From Lachnospiraceae bacterium (GTDB lineage Bacteria; Bacillota; Clostridia; Lachnospirales; Lachnospiraceae): a stretch of 64,000 nucleotides of DNA. Position numbers and translations under genes: made by a program. Under the pieces are notes generated by a model. The model was not told the DNA's origin and searched no databases. It saw nothing but the letters and a program-made list of their open reading frames with translations. Of this stretch, positions 34,552-42,400 are shown one piece after another. Position 1 is the first letter of the stretch. The number at the start of each line of letters is the position of its first letter. The DNA is taken from contig JAIEFE010000020.1 of NCBI GenBank assembly GCA_029067085.1, positions 62,001-126,000 on the forward strand. Direction: 5' to 3'.

Positions 34552-35253
34552 CTATGCCTCCCTGTTGAAACGGTAGCCGACACCACGGACAGTTAAAATG
34601 TAAAAAGGGTGTTCCGGGTCTGGTTCGATTTTTTTCCGCAATTTGCTGATAAAAGACATAATATTACTATCATCAAAAGCATATTCTTCCTCCCATACAT
34701 TGGTATAAATCTGCTTTTTCGTAAACACTTTTCCTTTATTTACCGCAAGAAAAGAAAGCAGGTCAAATTCTTTTCCCGTAAGTTCTACCGGCACATCGTT
34801 AATCAAAACAATACGGTTAGCATTATCAATCACCATTCCTTGAAATGTCATACGATCCGCATCTGAGTTAGAAACGGGATTAAACAAAGTATAACGCCGG
34901 ATAAGAGAATTGACACGTGCCATCAATTCATTAAGGCTAAACGGTTTCGTCAAATAATCGTCTGCCCCCATCCGCAATCCTAAAACTTTATCTTCTTCAC
35001 CACTTTTTGCGGTTAGCATAAGAACAGGAACATTATTTGTCTGCCTGATTTTCTGCAATACCTGAAAACCGTCTAAATCGGGCATCATAATATCAAGAAT
35101 GACAAGCGAATAGGTATCGTTATTTTCTTCCACCAGCCTTAATCCTTCTATACCGCCATTTGTAACAACCGCAGTAAGATTCTCCTCCTCCACGCATTTT
35201 TTCATAAGCGCACAAAGTTCTTTATCATCATCTATAATCAGCACTTTATTCAT
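34552..35253 (-). CDS. OmpR-family response regulator of the ABC cluster
   Basis: The 233-residue protein has a receiver domain with MNKVLIIDDDKELCALM, phosphoacceptor Asp in SLVILDIMMPDLDG and the Lys in YLTKPFSLNEL. The DNA-binding winged helix has LTGKEFDLLSFLAVNKGKVF and YILTVRGVGYRFNR. It is followed by the kinase gene, its TAG lying one base before the kinase ATG, and overlaps the HTH gene upstream by 8 bases. It probably activates the ABC genes in response to a cell-wall antibiotic. Confidence 0.85.
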   Translation of the reverse strand: MNKVLIIDDDKELCALMKKCVEEENLTAVVTNGGIEGLRLVEENNDTYSLVILDIMMPDLDGFQVLQKIRQTNNVPVLMLTAKSGEEDKVLGLRMGADDYLTKPFSLNELMARVNSLIRRYTLFNPVSNSDADRMTFQGMVIDNANRIVLINDVPVELTGKEFDLLSFLAVNKGKVFTKKQIYTNVWEEEYAFDDSNIMSFISKLRKKIEPDPEHPFYILTVRGVGYRFNREA

Positions 35254-35437
35254 GCCTTTTCATCCTTTCTGCTTTCATACGGGCATCTGTTGGTTTCTCT
35301 GCATCCTTTGGTATCAGCCACATACGGCTGAATTTTGCCACACCGGGTATGCGTTTTTCCTCACACAGCTTCTGTACTCGTCTTTCTGAAATACCCCATT
35401 TTTTTGCAGCTTCTGGGGCAGAAATATATTCTAACAT
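35246..35437 (-). CDS. excisionase/MerR-type helix-turn-helix protein
   Basis: The 63-residue protein is a single winged-helix/MerR-like DNA-binding domain: APEAAKKWGISERRVQKLCE followed by RIPGVAKFSRMWLIPKD, the pattern of the excisionase-like HTH_17 family. It is the first gene of the regulator-kinase-ABC operon, with its start about 40 bases from a consensus-like promoter. In such clusters it may autoregulate the operon; a recombination role is less likely because no integrase is nearby. Confidence 0.7.
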   Translation of the reverse strand: MLEYISAPEAAKKWGISERRVQKLCEEKRIPGVAKFSRMWLIPKDAEKPTDARMKAERMKRHE

Positions 35438-35473
35438 CCTCTTTCATCCTTTCTTAAAATTATTTCAGCTATA

Positions 35474-35502
35474 ATTATATACGGTTAGCCGAATAGTTTC
35501 AA
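35474..35502 (-). promoter_or_regulatory. consensus-like promoter of the HTH-TCS-ABC operon
   Basis: On the minus strand TTGAAA (35497-35502) and TATAAT (35474-35479) are separated by exactly 17 bases. The spacer holds CGGCTAACCG, a near-palindrome that could be an operator for the small HTH protein or the response regulator. Confidence 0.7.
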
Positions 35503-35520
35503 GTGTTCAAAACAAGCATT

Positions 35521-35659
35521 GTGGAAATATGCATAACTGGCTATTCCACCGTGGGTAACTCTGTTTGCAGGATGTGGAAAAGCAAAGAGCAGCTTTTCCA
35601 CATCCTGCAAACAGAGTTACCCACAGTTCCATAAGCAAGCCAGTTATACACATTTCCAC
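35521..35659. repeat. long nested palindrome with DnaA-box-like sites, copy 1
   Basis: Inner arms 35551-35583 and 35592-35624 are perfectly complementary over 33 bases with an 8-base loop. Outer arms 35521-35541 and 35639-35659 match at 19 of 21. TTTTCCACA, TTACCCACA and TTATACACA occur in it, close or identical to DnaA boxes, with mirror copies in the left arm. No T-run follows. A related copy lies beyond the relaxase gene at 38620-38759. Confidence 0.75.
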
Positions 35660-35725
35660 GAATGCCGATTACAACGGAATCCCTCTCATTCATTCTATCT
35701 TTTTATCTAAAAGCAAAAATAAGAA

Positions 35726-35752
35726 AAGCCCTGCATCATACAGAGCCTTCCT
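35726..35752 (-). terminator. possible terminator of the 122-residue gene
   Basis: GCTCTG/CAGGGC hairpin with one mismatch on the minus strand, followed by TTTTCTTATTTTT. Confidence 0.4.
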
Positions 35753-35801
35753 AATCCTTGATTAACCGCTAACTGCTGTTCCTTCTCCCACAGAAACAAT
35801 A

Positions 35802-36170
35802 TTACAGATATATCTCCGCTGTTTTTGCAAAATCAGCTTTTCTCACGATAAGTTCCGACTGTTTTTCTTCCGACAAGCTCTCAAACACACCCTTATAGCC
35901 TTTCTCCAATAGCGAAGTGCCTTTTGCCATCAGATACAGCTTTGTATTTAGCCATTCCTCCCACAGGTTCTCAAATAGTGCCACACTGTCAGTAAAGGTT
36001 ATGGCATCTTCAAAGCCATGTGGCGGCTTGTAATATTTCAGTTCAACAAAGCCATACCTGCCCGCATCAAGCACCATGATATTCTCCATCTCATACAGTT
36101 CTGCAAACGCATCAGCCACCTTTTGGCACTTTGCCCGTTCTTCCTCTGTTATATAAACCTGCTTTTCCAT
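35802..36170 (-). CDS. hypothetical ICE protein, 122 residues
   Basis: A small acidic, mostly helical protein (MEKQVYITEEERAKCQKVAD, then FAELYEMENIMVLDAGRYGF, then LYLMAKGTSLLEKGYKGVFE) with no recognised domain. Its start has a CGAGGT site. It lies inside the segment bounded by the two long palindromes, next to the oriT-like region and on the opposite strand to mobC and the relaxase gene. The function is not known. Confidence 0.55.
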   Translation of the reverse strand: MEKQVYITEEERAKCQKVADAFAELYEMENIMVLDAGRYGFVELKYYKPPHGFEDAITFTDSVALFENLWEEWLNTKLYLMAKGTSLLEKGYKGVFESLSEEKQSELIVRKADFAKTAEIYL

Positions 36171-36339
36171 ATTGATTTACCTCGTTTCTTCTAAGATTTT
36201 ACCATGTTTATCCAATAAGGGCTATCTACATACACCAGATTTTCACTTTGCTTATTTTTCCCATTTTTCACTTTACTCACAATTCACACCACAAATGACT
36301 ATACCAAAATAATTTAAATCTGTTTCTGCTAAGCCTTTC

Positions 36340-36498
36340 ATTTTTTCGATAAACTCACTATAAGTTTTACAGCCCTGTGCCAAATCAGAAAATGCTCATG
36401 AAAATGATTGGGAAATAGCTGTACAATTTCCTCAAAACGATAGGCTTCAATTCACAATGATTCATCATAAACAACAGTCCTAATTTCTTTCTTCATTT
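36340..36498 (-). pseudogene. remnant of an AraC-type regulator N-terminus
   Basis: On the minus strand the reading is MKKEIRTVVYDESL, a stop, then IEAYRFEEIVQLFPNHFHEH, the usual start of AraC regulators with a cupin sensor; it then goes out of frame. An AGGAGG site still precedes it at about 36507. The rest of 36171-36600 shows no intact gene. Confidence 0.45.
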
Positions 36499-36599
36499 AC
36501 ATTTCCTCCTCTGTAAAGCAAATATTTTCAAAAGTCTTGTAAAATATCTTCATTTTTTGATAGTATAGATTTCTACCTGTCCGATTATTTCTATTTTTT

Positions 36600-36735
36600 T
36601 AAATATCGACACACCCTCCGGGAGTGTCGTGGGTAGAATAGCAAGCACTGCCTATGTCCGGACACATAGGCGAAATTCCCCATACTTCCCTACCGTCCGT
36701 ATGATGAAATTTCCATAGGGAAGTATCCCTAACCC
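36600..36735. other. oriT-like region upstream of mobC
   Basis: Three inverted repeats in 130 bases: CGACAC/GTGTCG (36607-36629), GCCTATGT/ACATAGGC (36650-36671) and ATACTTCCCTA/TAGGGAAGTAT (36682-36692 and 36716-36726). Clustered inverted repeats just upstream of mobC and a MOBP relaxase gene are the expected form of an origin of transfer. The nick site itself is not identified. Confidence 0.55.
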
Positions 36736-36916
36736 TCTTTGGCTTTCTTTCCGTTTTTTCTCTGCAAGTCCTTGACCTCTATCCGCAGATTTGCTACAAT
36801 AACACATGGATAATTCTATCCAAAAACAACTGAACAGACACGAAACCAGACTGTTGTAAATCGAACATTTTACAGCAGTTTTTTTGTACCCAAAATCAGG
36901 AAAGGAAGTATCAGAA

Positions 36917-37258
36917 ATGGCAAACAGGACACGCACCAACCGGAACGAATTTCACTTAAATGATAAGGAACAGTATATCTTAGACGAGAAGTTCAAACTG
37001 TCCGGCATGAAAAGCAAGTCGGCTTTCCTCCGGAAGCTCATTCTCTACGGATATGTCTATGATGTGGATTACAGTTTCCTACGGGAATACAATACAGAGC
37101 TTGGGCGGATCAGCTCCAGTCTGAACCAGATTGCAAAAAGAATTAACAGCACGAACCATGTCTATCAGGAAGATATGGACGAAGTAAAGGAGTTGATGAA
37201 ACAGGTATGGCATACACAAAAATCCATGCTATCACAGCAACCGTTGATAAAGCGATAG
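36917..37258 (+). CDS. mobC: MobC-like relaxosome accessory protein
   Basis: The 113-residue protein starts at the ATG at 36917 (MANRTRTNRNEFHLNDKEQY) with AAGGAAG 8 bases upstream. A ribbon-helix-helix-type N-terminus is followed by SAFLRKLILYGYVYDVDYSF and LGRISSSLNQIAKRINST, the conserved core of the MobC family. MobC helps the relaxase open and nick oriT. The gene overlaps the relaxase gene by 52 bases, so the two are produced together. The oriT-like repeats lie about 200 bases upstream. Confidence 0.8.
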   Translation: MANRTRTNRNEFHLNDKEQYILDEKFKLSGMKSKSAFLRKLILYGYVYDVDYSFLREYNTELGRISSSLNQIAKRINSTNHVYQEDMDEVKELMKQVWHTQKSMLSQQPLIKR

Positions 37259-38580
37259 CCTACATATGCAACCCTGATAAAACGGACGAAAGCATCTACA
37301 TTTCTTCTTATGCCTGTGCACCGGAAACCGCAGCGATTGACTTCAAATATACCTTAGACCACTGCCGGGAAAACAGCCCGAATAAAGCCTATCATCTGAT
37401 ACAGGCTTTTGCCCCCGGTGAGGTCAGTTTCGAGGAAGCGCACCAGATAGGAAAAGAGCTTGCCGACAAGGTTTTAGAGGGAAAATATTCTTATGTTGTT
37501 ACCACACATATTGATAAAGGTCACGTTCATAACCACATCATTTTCTGCGCTGCCGACAACATGGAACATAACAAATACCATGACTGTAAACAGACCTATT
37601 ACCGTATCAGAAAATTGAGTGATGAGCTGTGCAGTGAACATAACCTTTCTGTCATTATCCCCGGTGGGGAACGTGGAAAAAAATACAACGAATGGCAGGC
37701 AGACAAGAATGGAACTTCATGGAAACCGCAGCTAAGAAAGGACATCAATGCAGCCATAAAAGCATCGTCCACCTATGAGGAATTTCTGCTCCTGATGCGG
37801 GCAAAAGGCTATGAGATAAAAGGCGAAACTTTTGGGGAAGATGCACCCAAGTTTATCTCTTTCCGTCCACTCGGCAAAGACCGCTTTGTGCGTGGCAGTG
37901 TGAAATCACTCGGTAAAGAATATACGAAGGAACGCATCAAAGAACGCATTGAAATGAAACGGGAACGGAAGGCTGTTATCCCCAAAAGAGATTACGCCAA
38001 CAGGAAGCTGGTTGACACCACTGATGAAAAATTTCAGAACAGTCCGGGACTGCAAAGGTGGGCAGCGATTGAAAATTTAAAGATTGCTGCACAGGCATAC
38101 AATGAAGCTGGTTCTATTAAGGAACTGGAACAAAAAATTGCTGCCACTGCCTCCACTGGAAAGGAAGCAAAGCAGACCGTCCGCAAGCTGGAGAACCGCA
38201 TCAAAGACCTTGCAGAAATCATAAAATATGCAGAACAGTACAAAGCAAACAGGGCTTACAATATCGCCTATAAAAAGGCTAAAAACCCTGACGCATATTT
38301 CCGGAAGCACGAGAGCCAGATTATTCTTTATGGCGGCGCAAGGCGTATGTTGGAACAGGCGGGCATCAGCTTAAAAGGCTTGAACATTGACAAGCTGAAA
38401 GCGGAATACCAAGAACTGACCGCACAGAAAAATGAGCTGACTGCCACTTATAAAAACTGTGAAAAAGAAGTTAAATCTCTGAACCGGAAATTAGAAAACC
38501 TGAACCAATACTTAGGACGGACAGAAGCACAGAAAGACACACAGGAACAGCCGGACAGAAACAACAACCCCGCCCGATGA
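37207..38580 (+). CDS. MOBP-type relaxase
   Basis: The 457-residue protein has an N-terminal catalytic domain with a candidate tyrosine in IYISSYACAPETA and the three-His metal motif THIDKGHVHNHIIFCAAD at about residue 98-115. A second conserved region has SDELCSEHNLSVI and RGKKYNEWQADKNGTSWK. The C-terminal third is coiled coil. It nicks oriT, forms a covalent link to the 5' end and pilots the strand through the secretion channel. The length fits Firmicute ICE relaxases. It lies between the two long palindromes. Confidence 0.85.
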   Translation: MAYTKIHAITATVDKAIAYICNPDKTDESIYISSYACAPETAAIDFKYTLDHCRENSPNKAYHLIQAFAPGEVSFEEAHQIGKELADKVLEGKYSYVVTTHIDKGHVHNHIIFCAADNMEHNKYHDCKQTYYRIRKLSDELCSEHNLSVIIPGGERGKKYNEWQADKNGTSWKPQLRKDINAAIKASSTYEEFLLLMRAKGYEIKGETFGEDAPKFISFRPLGKDRFVRGSVKSLGKEYTKERIKERIEMKRERKAVIPKRDYANRKLVDTTDEKFQNSPGLQRWAAIENLKIAAQAYNEAGSIKELEQKIAATASTGKEAKQTVRKLENRIKDLAEIIKYAEQYKANRAYNIAYKKAKNPDAYFRKHESQIILYGGARRMLEQAGISLKGLNIDKLKAEYQELTAQKNELTATYKNCEKEVKSLNRKLENLNQYLGRTEAQKDTQEQPDRNNNPAR

Positions 38581-38619
38581 TGTTAAAGAAAAGGCAGCTT
38601 CTAAAAACAAAAAAGCATC

Positions 38620-38759
38620 GTGGAAATGTGCATAACTCCCCATTCCGCTATGGACAGCGCCATTCACAGCATATGGAAAAGCAAGAGCAGCTTTCCCACA
38701 TCCTGCAAACAGCGTTGCCCACAGCTCCATAAGACAGGAAGTTATACACATTACACACA
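38620..38759. repeat. long nested palindrome with DnaA-box-like sites, copy 2
   Basis: This resembles copy 1 base for base along most of its length: GTGGAAATGTGCATAACT at the left, GGAAGTTATACACATTACAC at the right, and the inner AGCAAGAGCAGCT loop region. The inner stem has about nine mismatches over 32 positions. TTTCCCACA, TTGCCCACA and TTATACACA correspond to the DnaA-box-like sites of copy 1. Confidence 0.65.
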
Positions 38760-38914
38760 ATGCCGAACGACTGCGGAATCCCACTCTTTCCTTCTTTCTT
38801 TTTTTAATATATGTTAGAAAAATTTCTTGCAGACAAGACCATTTTCAGGTAAGATATTATAAAAATTTGCAAAAAAATAGGAGTGCCGAAAGCACCCCCA
38901 TTTCCTAAACCCTC

Positions 38915-39061
38915 TTGCAAAATCAGCAGTGTTGGTTTATAATCATCATAGAAGCCGAAGGATTCTAGCACGTCCGACGGTTGTTCAATCGGAAACGAGT
39001 AATCAATTTTAGAAAAACAAACGGATCACTGGCTATTCTCTATTCGCAGTAGAGGATAGCC
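38915..39061 (+). ncRNA. putative antitoxin RNA of a par/Fst-like locus
   Basis: A near-consensus promoter, TTGCAA (38915-38920), 17 bases, TATAAT (38938-38943), should start an RNA at about 38950 on the plus strand. It would end at the hairpin GGCTATTCTCTA/TAGAGGATAGCC (39031-39061) and TTTTCC. That hairpin is shared with the toxin message coming from the other side, as in convergent RNAI/RNAII loci. ACGGTTGTTC in this RNA can pair with GAAACAACCGC near the end of the toxin reading frame. No coding frame is seen in it. Confidence 0.5.
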
Positions 39062-39072
39062 TTTTCCGTTAC
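39025..39072. terminator. shared bidirectional terminator of the toxin and antitoxin RNAs
   Basis: Twelve-base stem (39031-39042 with 39050-39061), loop TTCGCAG, TTTTCC on the plus strand. On the minus strand an outer AACGGA/TCCGTT extends the stem and is followed by TGTTTTTC. Confidence 0.7.
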
Positions 39073-39152
39073 TTGCGGTTGTTTCTATTGTCTAAGTATG
39101 TTAATGCTGCAAAAATAACTAACAGCAGTGTAAGTATCTCAAGTGTGTTCAT
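39069..39152 (-). CDS. 27-residue hydrophobic peptide, Fst/holin-like type I toxin candidate
   Basis: The ATG at 39150-39152 begins MNTLEILTLLLVIFAALTYL and the peptide ends DNRNNRK: one membrane span and a charged tail, as in Fst- and TxpA-type toxins. AAAGGAGG lies 7 bases upstream but CCTTTC 16 bases before it can pair with GAAAGG and mask it. GCGGTTGT in the leader can pair with ACAACCGC at the end of the frame. An extended -10 promoter (TGCTATAAT, 39224-39232) lies about 75 bases upstream. All these are usual in type I toxin genes; toxicity is not shown. Confidence 0.6.
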   Translation of the reverse strand: MNTLEILTLLLVIFAALTYLDNRNNRK

Positions 39153-39270
39153 ACCGACCTCCTTTCCGTTTCCAGAAAGGACAACCGCAGACTATCCCTA
39201 CTCGCTCTAATCTGACTAAAAGAATTATAGCACTTTCTGTCGAATAATGCTATAACAGTTTCACTATAAA

Positions 39271-39474
39271 TTATTCTGCCGCTTCCAATGCGACCTCTGC
39301 AAATTCTTCATCGCTCATGGCTTCCAGTTTCTCCAAAACCTGTTTTGAAAGCTCCACCATGCCACTGTCCTGTATGTGCGGGATCACGTTCTTTATATCG
39401 GCAATCATGCCGGTTCTGTCCTGCCCCTCAAATACGCACATCAAATTGATTTCTTCCACTGTAAACTTATCCAT
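39271..39474 (-). CDS. TTRAP-like transposon-transfer assisting protein
   Basis: The 67-residue protein starts at the ATG at 39472-39474 (MDKFTVEEINLMCVFEGQDR), with GGGAGAT upstream. The pattern TVEEINLxC, RTGMIADIKNVIPHI and LEKLEAMSDEEFAEV matches the small TTRAP family recalled from Tn916/Tn1549-like elements. Family members are encoded downstream of large polyvalent genes and have no known biochemical role. It follows the 1517-residue gene by only 4 bases, so it is the last gene of that unit. Confidence 0.7.
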   Translation of the reverse strand: MDKFTVEEINLMCVFEGQDRTGMIADIKNVIPHIQDSGMVELSKQVLEKLEAMSDEEFAEVALEAAE

Positions 39475-39478
39475 ACGT

Positions 39479-42400
39479 TTATATCTCCCTCTCTGATTTT
39501 TTCTCTGTTCCTTTTTCCGGAACTTCCTTTTCAACCCTGCCCCTCTGCTCGATGACCGCTTTTTTTTCTGCCAGCTTTTCCTTTATGGAAATTCTGCCTG
39601 ACCTGCGCTCCTGTTCTTCCTTCGGCTTTTCATTGTTCAGGACATTATCAATCATGTTATAGTTACATTCCTCCAGTTCCTCAACCTTTGCAAGCGGCTT
39701 ATATTCCGCAAGGCTGTCTAAAAGCTCCTTTGCCTTTCGTGCGGTCTGTACGCCCTCACTGTCATCAAGCTCTGCGCCTTTCCCGAAAATATCCGTTATA
39801 CTCTCCCTGATGCTGTCTGAAATAATGGCATTGAGGAAATCATTCAGGTATTCCGTATTCCCGTTCCTGATGTCCTCTGTGATGTTCGCCACCTGTGCGT
39901 CCCTGTCCTCCACCGTATCCCTGTACTGGACAGTATCATAATCGTAGGAAAGCTGGTCTATTTGTGCTGCTAAAAGGGCGGCTTTGTCTGCATCCGACTC
40001 CGGTTCACTGCGCTGCATATCCACAGGCAGCCACTTATCCAAAGAACCCCTTACCTCTGCATCAGGGAATTTGTTGATAAGCTCCGAAATGACCGCCAGT
40101 GCCTTTTGGTTTCCGGTAATCTCCGGATAATATTCAAGCATCTCCAGATCAATGACCTTGCCGGACACAATATCCATCTGTACGTCCTCATAAGGCTCTG
40201 TCCCTTCCGTATGGATATTGATGCCGATGCTTGGGATACCGTTCCTTCTTTCCGGCGGTATGCTGTTGAAAATAGCAACCGCTTCTTCCACTCCCGCTAT
40301 ATCCTCATGATACTCTCCGAGGTTGTGGAACTCCCCACACTCCGCAACGGTCAGCGTTATCTTAATATCTTTTTCCGCCTGATCCGGATAAACTGTTTCA
40401 CGCAATCCTTTGTATTCAAAATTCTCCCCGTCAAATATGGTAATCTCGTCAGTTTTATCATTAAATTCTACGGAAAATGCCAAGCGGTCACTCTGCTGTA
40501 TGGCTGCAAACTCCCCTATGTCAATCCATCTGCCATATTTCCCCATTTCCACAAAGGGAAGCTCACACTCCCCATAGGCTTTGCACAGGGCATCGGCATC
40601 AAGGCTGCTGGTATTCTCAAAAAAGCGTTCTTCATCATTCATGCGGATACTGAAAATACTTCTTGGCTCCTGTTCCCTTGCTTTCCTGACACCTTCAAGG
40701 TAGGCTTCCACTCCCGGAAGGTACTCTGCAAGTGTCCCGGTCTTTCCTTCTGTAATGGGATTGATGTCTACTCTGACGCCGCCAATCATAAAACCGTCCT
40801 CATTAAAGGTATTGAACAGGTCATCTTCCCTTTCCCTTCCCTTGTACTCCACGACCACATCGAGGTCAGAATCTGCTTTTTCCAATCCCCTGCACCGGCT
40901 TCCTGATACCACCACATCTACAAGCTCAATATCCATCTCATATTCGTCTATCTTGGACTGTAAATAGGCGTATACATCAAGCTCTATGTCCTCCTGTGTA
41001 TGCCCGTTGATGCCATTGAATAATTCCTCTGTCTTGGCTTTAAAATCTGCTATAACCTTGCTTTCCGCAGCTTCCGGCACTTCATTTTTGATGCGCTCCT
41101 CAAGATGCTCTTTTTCCGCCTGTTCTGCCTTTTCCATCAATCCGTCATAATCAATCGGTATCAGTTCATCATCAGCCTGTATGCTGCCCTCCAGCTCGCC
41201 CCGGTGCGTCGGCTCTTTCAGGTCTGCAACAATCTCATCAAGCGCCTGTCTGATTGTTATGTCCGGATTGTCATACACGCCACCGTCCAACTCCCGGTAA
41301 TCCATATCATAGATTGTATAATCATAACCGTCGCTGACTTCCTGAATACTGATATAACGGTCTGCCAACTGGAAAGCAAGCTCTGTTTCTTGCTTCTCCG
41401 TATTTATATGTGAATTTCCCTGTTCATCGGACGCTATGTTTATCGGGACACGCCGCTGCTCCTCCGTCGGCATGAGGTGTTCCATTTTTCCCTGTTCATA
41501 GAGTGCATCAAACCTCTCCATATAGAGGGAAACATCATCAATGCCGCTGCTCTTTAGCTGTGACTCAAACCTTTCTTTTACCAGCGCCTTTACTTCATCC
41601 GGCATCATTTCCCTGTAAGCCTCTGCTTTTTCAGAACCAGCCATTTCATTGTCCATAGCAGAAACCTTTTCCTCACTGACTTCCGCTGATAATGCAGTTT
41701 CCTTTGTAAACTCCGGCACTTCCCTGTAACCGACAGCATCTACATAATGGCTTGTATTCTCCCCGTCCTGATGCAGCACCACCACATCACTGACCGAAAG
41801 GGAATGCCCGGTAAAGTCTGCCGGGCGGTCTATATTGAACTTTGTATAAATATCTTCAAGGTTCATGCCTTCCTTCAGCTCCCCGGTGTATACCAGCTCA
41901 TAATTCTCTTTTGAAACCGGAACGCCTTTCATTTCAAGGTAATCCATCGCCATAAAACGAATGTCCCTTGTTGCTTCCGTATCTTTAAGCTGGTAGATAC
42001 CAAACTGGCTCTCATCTCCATATAAAAGCCGATTTTCCCTACTTGATATGTATTCCTCTAATTCCCGTTCCAGATAAGCGCTCCAATCGTCCTTTTCCAC
42101 GCCAAACAGACCGTCATGCCCATGCAGTGCGCCCCACTCCCCAATAGCCGCTTCCGAACCGTCTGAATGAAGCAGATATACCTCCATACCTTCCTCAAAC
42201 AGCTCCGATGCCCTGTCTTTAGTCAGCGGAAGCATCTCATTCCATGAATAACCGTATTCGTGCATCTCCGATAACCCCACCATACCGTCTGGAAGGAAGT
42301 CTATTTCTGCCTGTGCCATGTCTTTCGTTTCCGAAAGCAGCTCTAAATCGTCCTTCTGCTCCGCTATGGAATGGGCAAGGGAAATGGTTTTCTCCATATC

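Noticed and set aside
26974..35437. Search for classic resistance cargo (van, tet, erm genes) in the accessory region
   Set aside because: None of their products was seen; only the AAC(3)-like/MATE/MFS and ABC/TCS clusters are present.
35551..35624. Perfect 33-base palindrome read as an intrinsic terminator
   Set aside because: No T-run on either strand and a second copy with DnaA-box-like sites exists; a replication- or transfer-related role fits better.
40106..40906. Plus-strand frame of 266 codons
   Set aside because: Antisense to the 1517-residue gene, whose domains are recognisable along its whole length.
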